Positions 15,312 to 18,169 of a stretch of DNA of 18,169 nt are shown here, piece by piece. The stretch covers positions 4,517 through 22,685 of the forward strand of contig DJEN01000001.1 of assembly GCA_002431345.1 (NCBI GenBank), written 5' to 3'. Position 1 is the stretch's first letter. Each line of letters opens with the position of its first letter. The notes beneath the pieces are model-generated. The model did no database searches. It was not told the DNA's origin and saw only the letters and a list, made by a program, of their open reading frames with translations. This DNA comes from Megasphaera sp. UBA5897 (GTDB lineage: Bacteria; Bacillota; Negativicutes; Veillonellales; Megasphaeraceae). Position numbers and translations under genes: made by a program.

Positions 15312-15340
15312 ATTATAACATGGAACAAGAAAAAAAGCAA
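15312..15340 (-). promoter_or_regulatory. Promoter of the CCG-like/UPF0173 operon
   Basis: On the minus strand, TTGCTT (complement of 15335-15340) and a perfect TATAAT (complement of 15312-15317) are 17 bases apart. The predicted start near 15305 gives a leader of about 54 bases. Confidence 0.75.
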
Positions 15341-15368
15341 TGTATCAGAGGGAGGAAGGGCTTTCCTC

Positions 15369-15397
15369 TTGTACTTATACAGGAAATCTTGTACAAT
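15369..15397 (+). promoter_or_regulatory. Candidate promoter of trmL-ylbF-murB
   Basis: TTGTAC at 15369-15374 and TACAAT at 15392-15397 are separated by 17 bases. The predicted start near 15404 leaves only a short leader containing GGAGAG before the ATG at 15418. TCTTGTAC occurs twice around it. Confidence 0.6.
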
Positions 15398-15417
15398 ACA
15401 TGGTGGAGAGTGATAGC

Positions 15418-15906
15418 ATGCATATCGTAATGGTAGAACCGGAAATTCCCGGAAATACGGGCAATGTAGCCCGGTTGTGCGCAGCAAATCATATAACGCT
15501 GCATTTGGTAAAACCGCTTGGGTTTTCCATCGATGATAAACATTTAAAACGGGCCGGCTTGGATTACTGGTCCCTGGTAGATGTACAGATTCATGAAAAT
15601 TTTGAAGAAGTGCTGGAAAAATATAAAGGCCACCGCTTCTTTTATTTGACGACGAAATCAGAACAATGCTATGCAGATATACAGTTTCAATATGATGATG
15701 TGTTAGTATTTGGCAAAGAAACCAAAGGCCTGCCGGAAGAACTGCTGAAAAAATACCCTGAAAGCTGTTTCCGCGTACCGATGATTGACAAGGCTCGAAG
15801 CTTGAATTTGTCCAATACGGTTGCCATCGTATCGTATGAAGCATTGCGGCAGTTGGGATTTCCTGATATGGCCAAAAGCGGTATAGGCATCAAAAATTTG
15901 AAATAA
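15418..15906 (+). CDS. trmL: tRNA (cytidine(34)/uridine(34)-2'-O)-methyltransferase
   Basis: The 162-aa product is a SPOUT-class (SpoU) methyltransferase of the TrmL type, which methylates the ribose of the wobble base in certain leucine tRNAs using S-adenosylmethionine. The three family motifs are present: PEIPGNTGNVAR (residues 8-19), VLVFGKETKGLP, and SLNLSNTVAIVSYEALRQ, which together build the trefoil knot. Length fits E. coli TrmL. The open frame extends upstream to 15340, but I chose ATG 15418: the family N-terminus MHIVMVEPEIPG begins there and GGAGAG at 15405-15410 precedes it. The upstream extension overlaps the promoter and matches nothing. It is first in an operon, with the next gene 13 bases after its stop. 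Confidence 0.93.
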   Translation: MHIVMVEPEIPGNTGNVARLCAANHITLHLVKPLGFSIDDKHLKRAGLDYWSLVDVQIHENFEEVLEKYKGHRFFYLTTKSEQCYADIQFQYDDVLVFGKETKGLPEELLKKYPESCFRVPMIDKARSLNLSNTVAIVSYEALRQLGFPDMAKSGIGIKNLK

Positions 15907-15919
15907 TGAGGTGTGACGA

Positions 15920-16267
15920 GTGGAAATTTATGATAAAGCCCATGAACTCGCAGAAGCGGTTCAAGCATGTAAAGAGTACCAAGATCTTGTAGAAGCGGGA
16001 AAGACATTGGCTAAAGACGAAAAGACGACGAAATTGGTCCGCGAATTTTTGGTATGGCAGACCCAGCTGGCATATGCACAGTCTATGGGAGATAAACCGG
16101 TCCGCAAGAAGATTGAACAGCTAAACCGCCTGTCTGAATTAGTAAAAAATAATCAGCTGGCTGTCGATTATTTGCAAAAATATAATGCATGGCAGTCTAT
16201 GGCAGGGGAAGTATTTCAGATTATCCAGCAATCTATGGCAGAAGGAATGAGTATTCTTGATCAATAA
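15920..16267 (+). CDS. YlbF/YmcA (Com_YlbF) family protein
   Basis: This 115-aa helical protein matches the YlbF/YmcA family in length and layout: an N-terminal MEIYDKAHELAEAV, a middle LVREFLVWQTQLAYAQ helix and a C-terminal YLQKYNAWQSMAGEVFQIIQQ segment. In Bacillus subtilis, YlbF, YmcA and YaaT form a complex that affects RNase Y-dependent RNA processing, competence, sporulation and biofilm formation; whether that role applies here is unknown. The start is GTG at 15920, with TGAGGTG at 15907-15913 directly after the trmL stop. Its 3' end overlaps the murB start by 11 bases. One conserved-type cysteine (VQACKEY) is present. Family assignment is from sequence character only. Confidence 0.75.
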   Translation: MEIYDKAHELAEAVQACKEYQDLVEAGKTLAKDEKTTKLVREFLVWQTQLAYAQSMGDKPVRKKIEQLNRLSELVKNNQLAVDYLQKYNAWQSMAGEVFQIIQQSMAEGMSILDQ

Positions 16268-17183
16268 ATACGCATTAATGAGTTTTGTATCACAGCTGTC
16301 GGTATCCATACCGGCAAGCCGTATGCTGATGGACGAATCCATGAGTGAGCATACAACGTTTGCTGTCGGCGGCCCGGCAGATGTATTGGTACTGCCAAAA
16401 TCCGTCAAGGAAATGTCTTTGGCAATTCGGGCGGCCCGCAGCTTGGAACTTCCAGTTACTGTGCTGGGCGGCGGCTCCAATGTTCTGGTGCGGGACGGCG
16501 GTATTCGCGGCGTGGTCATTCAGCTGAACCAAATGACCAAAGTCTTGTCCTGCAATGGAACGAAAATTCTGGCAAGTGCCGGATATATGTTGAAGGATGT
16601 CTGCCAGTTTGCGCAGGAACAAGGACTGACGGGCATTGAATTTGCCTGCGGCATACCGGGGACTCTGGGCGGTGCCGTGTTTATGAATGCCGGCGCGTAC
16701 GGCGGCGAAATGAGCCATGTCGTGTCGCGCGTGCGCACGGTAAACAGTACAGGCGGCGTGCATACGTACAATGCGCCCAATCTGGGATTTTCCTATCGGC
16801 AGAGCCGGTTTCAGAAATCGCAGGAATTTGTTGTGGAAATTGAGCTGACGCTGCGTCATGGCGATAAAGCAGAAATTCAGCAGTCGATGGATGAATTGAT
16901 GCAGAAGCGGAGAAGCAAGCAGCCGTTGGAAATGCACAGTGCCGGCAGTACGTTTAAGCGGCCGCCGGGATATTTTGCCGGGACGCTTATTGACCAGACA
17001 GGGCTGAAAGGGTTGTCCTGCGGCGATGCCCAAGTATCGACCAAGCATGCCGGATTTGTCGTCAATACGGGTCATGCTTCAGCCAGAGATGTTTTGCAGG
17101 TCATTCACGAAGTGCAAAAACGGGTAGAAAAAGCGCACGGCGTGCATTTGGAACCGGAAGTCCGCATTATTGGGGAAGATTAA
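16257..17183 (+). CDS. murB: UDP-N-acetylenolpyruvoylglucosamine reductase (MurB, type II)
   Basis: The 308-aa product is MurB, the FAD- and NADPH-dependent enzyme completing UDP-MurNAc in peptidoglycan synthesis. FAD-binding motifs are clear: TTFAVGGPADVLVLP, VLGGGSNVLVRDGG and GIPGTLGGAVFMNAGAYGGE. YRQSRF and GSTFKRPPG, which contains the catalytic Ser, plus the final LEPEVRIIG, are the type II pattern of Gram-positive-type MurB. The open frame begins at TTG 16257, with AAGGA at 16242-16246 about 10 bases upstream. ATG 16278 is an alternative seven codons later but has no ribosome site, so I prefer TTG. The 11-base overlap with the YlbF-like gene implies translational coupling. A long terminator hairpin begins 7 bases after the stop. 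Confidence 0.95.
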   Translation: MINKYALMSFVSQLSVSIPASRMLMDESMSEHTTFAVGGPADVLVLPKSVKEMSLAIRAARSLELPVTVLGGGSNVLVRDGGIRGVVIQLNQMTKVLSCNGTKILASAGYMLKDVCQFAQEQGLTGIEFACGIPGTLGGAVFMNAGAYGGEMSHVVSRVRTVNSTGGVHTYNAPNLGFSYRQSRFQKSQEFVVEIELTLRHGDKAEIQQSMDELMQKRRSKQPLEMHSAGSTFKRPPGYFAGTLIDQTGLKGLSCGDAQVSTKHAGFVVNTGHASARDVLQVIHEVQKRVEKAHGVHLEPEVRIIGED

Positions 17184-17189
17184 AAAATG

Positions 17190-17277
17190 GTAGTTAGCGA
17201 GCAGTAAGCAGCAGAAGGTAAAAAAACGATAAATTTACAGCCTGTCTGCGAATTACTATTCACTAACTACTTTTTTT
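17190..17277 (+). terminator. Long bulged terminator hairpin after murB
   Basis: GTAGTTAG 17190-17197 pairs with CTAACTAC 17263-17270 and is followed by seven T at 17271-17277. Inner pairings AGTAA 17203-17207 with TTACT 17253-17257, and GCAGA 17211-17215 with TCTGC 17245-17249, extend it into a bulged hairpin of about 80 bases. It is much longer than a usual terminator. Confidence 0.7.
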
Positions 17278-17287
17278 GTGGTATACT
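17259..17287 (+). promoter_or_regulatory. Extended -10 promoter for typA
   Basis: TATACT at 17282-17287 is preceded by TGG at 17279-17281, an extended -10 (TGn) element. A weak -35, TTCACT at 17259-17264, lies 17 bases upstream. The promoter overlaps the 3' arm and T tract of the murB terminator. The leader to the ATG is about 50 bases. Confidence 0.6.
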
Positions 17288-17345
17288 AACAAAGTTACAT
17301 ATATAAAAATATATTCTTTATGATTAATAGGAGAGAGGACATTAG

Positions 17346-18169
17346 ATGGAACGCAAAGATATTCGTAATATTGCAATTATTGCCCACGTTGACCATGGTA
17401 AAACAACATTGGTTGATGCCATGCTCAAACAGAGTCATGTATTCCGTTCAAACGAAAAAGTAGCTGATCGAGTTATGGACTCGGGAGATATCGAACGGGA
17501 ACGCGGCATTACAATCTTGTCCAAAAATACATCTGTCATGCATGAAGGTGTCAAAATCAATATCGTTGACACACCGGGGCATGCTGACTTCGGCGGCGAA
17601 GTTGAACGTGTATTAAACATGGTTGACGGCGTCCTGCTTTTGGTTGATGCGTTTGAAGGTCCTATGCCGCAGACCAAATATGTACTGCGCAAAGCCTTGG
17701 AACAAAAGCTGAAACCTATCGTTGTTATCAACAAAATCGATAAACCCGGTGCCCGTGTATCTGAAGTTGAAGATGAAGTATTAGAATTGTTCATGGAACT
17801 CGACGCTACGGATGAACAGTTGGATTTCCCTGTTGTCTATGCCAACGGCCGCGACGGTATTGCCAAATATGCCATGGATGATGAAAGCGATAACTTGGAA
17901 CCGCTCTTCAAGACGATTATCAAATACTGCCCATGCCCAAAAGGTGACCCGGAAGGTCCTCTTCAGTTTATGGTTACGACATTGGACTATGATGATTATG
18001 TTGGCAAAATCGCTATTGGCCGTATTGTCCGCGGTAAAATGCGCCCGAACCAAAACGTCGTCGTTACGGATGGTGAAAGCCAGCGCAAAGCCAAAATCGG
18101 CCGTGTCTATACCTATGAAGGCCTGAAACGAGTAGAACAAGAAGAAGCTGCTATGGGTGAAATCGCCTG
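17346..18169 (+). CDS. typA: Translational GTPase TypA/BipA, 3'-truncated by window
   Basis: The first 274 residues of the ribosome-associated GTPase TypA (BipA) are present; the gene continues beyond the window. The G domain is complete: G1 AHVDHGKTT at 13-21, G2 in RERGITI at 51-57, G3 DTPGH at 75-79 and G4 NKID at 129-132. Domain 2 begins near LQFMVTTLDYDDYVGKIAIGRI, the characteristic TypA sequence that separates it from EF-G and LepA. TypA helps large-subunit ribosome assembly and growth under stress or cold. The ATG at 17346 follows a GGAGAGAGG ribosome site. It has its own extended -10 promoter and is separated from murB by a terminator, so it is a new transcription unit. Confidence 0.96.
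   Translation, partial: MERKDIRNIAIIAHVDHGKTTLVDAMLKQSHVFRSNEKVADRVMDSGDIERERGITILSKNTSVMHEGVKINIVDTPGHADFGGEVERVLNMVDGVLLLVDAFEGPMPQTKYVLRKALEQKLKPIVVINKIDKPGARVSEVEDEVLELFMELDATDEQLDFPVVYANGRDGIAKYAMDDESDNLEPLFKTIIKYCPCPKGDPEGPLQFMVTTLDYDDYVGKIAIGRIVRGKMRPNQNVVVTDGESQRKAKIGRVYTYEGLKRVEQEEAAMGEIA

Noticed and set aside
15320..15430. Short plus-strand frame starting ATG 15320 and overlapping the trmL start
   Set aside because: It has no ribosome site, lies on the -10 region of the opposite promoter, and would begin upstream of the likely trmL transcription start.

Overview
The window looks like the chromosome of a Negativicutes bacterium (Megasphaera/Veillonella-like), a Firmicutes lineage with an outer membrane. 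Housekeeping genes have a Firmicutes flavour: a stand-alone AICAR transformylase under a ZTP riboswitch, a YlbF-family protein, an Asp23-type domain, and strong AGGAGG-type ribosome sites. They share the window with a complete two-partner secretion (TPS) system, which needs an outer membrane. Genus is inferred from gene content only.

Layout: (1) Positions 1-2648 hold a tight plus-strand operon: the 3' part of an M17 leucyl aminopeptidase, a PHP-domain phosphoesterase (4-base overlap) and a P-loop protein carrying an Asp23-like C-terminal domain. (2) Positions 2649-4204 hold a hairpin-rich spacer, a sigma-70-type promoter, a ZTP (pfl) riboswitch with an overlapping terminator, the AICAR transformylase gene, and a terminator with a 17-bp perfect stem. 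(3) Positions 4205-14091 are a self-contained TPS locus. An AT-rich promoter region and a 14-bp leader hairpin precede tpsB (552 aa, POTRA plus barrel transporter) and tpsA (2591 aa exoprotein with a TPS domain, two large GLUG-repeat modules and YDG/MBG-like C-terminal domains). The locus ends in a long terminator. (4) Positions 14126-15340 are a minus-strand operon: a small cysteine-rich CCG-like protein and a UPF0173 metallo-beta-lactamase-fold hydrolase, with a promoter overlapping a perfect 10-bp inverted repeat. (5) Positions 15369-17183 are a plus-strand operon trmL - ylbF-like - murB with tight spacing or overlap. (6) Positions 17190-18169 hold a long bulged terminator hairpin that overlaps the typA (bipA) promoter, then the 5' part of typA, cut by the window end.

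How the parts work together: TpsB should export TpsA across the outer membrane as a giant surface adhesin or filament. No toxin domain, VENN motif or immunity gene is visible, so contact-dependent inhibition is not supported. The riboswitch senses ZMP/ZTP, the substrate pool of the enzyme it controls, giving feed-forward control of purine synthesis. The least ordinary items are the P-loop/Asp23 fusion, the duplicated GLUG architecture of TpsA, the leader hairpin in front of tpsB, and the palindrome-controlled CCG/metallohydrolase pair.
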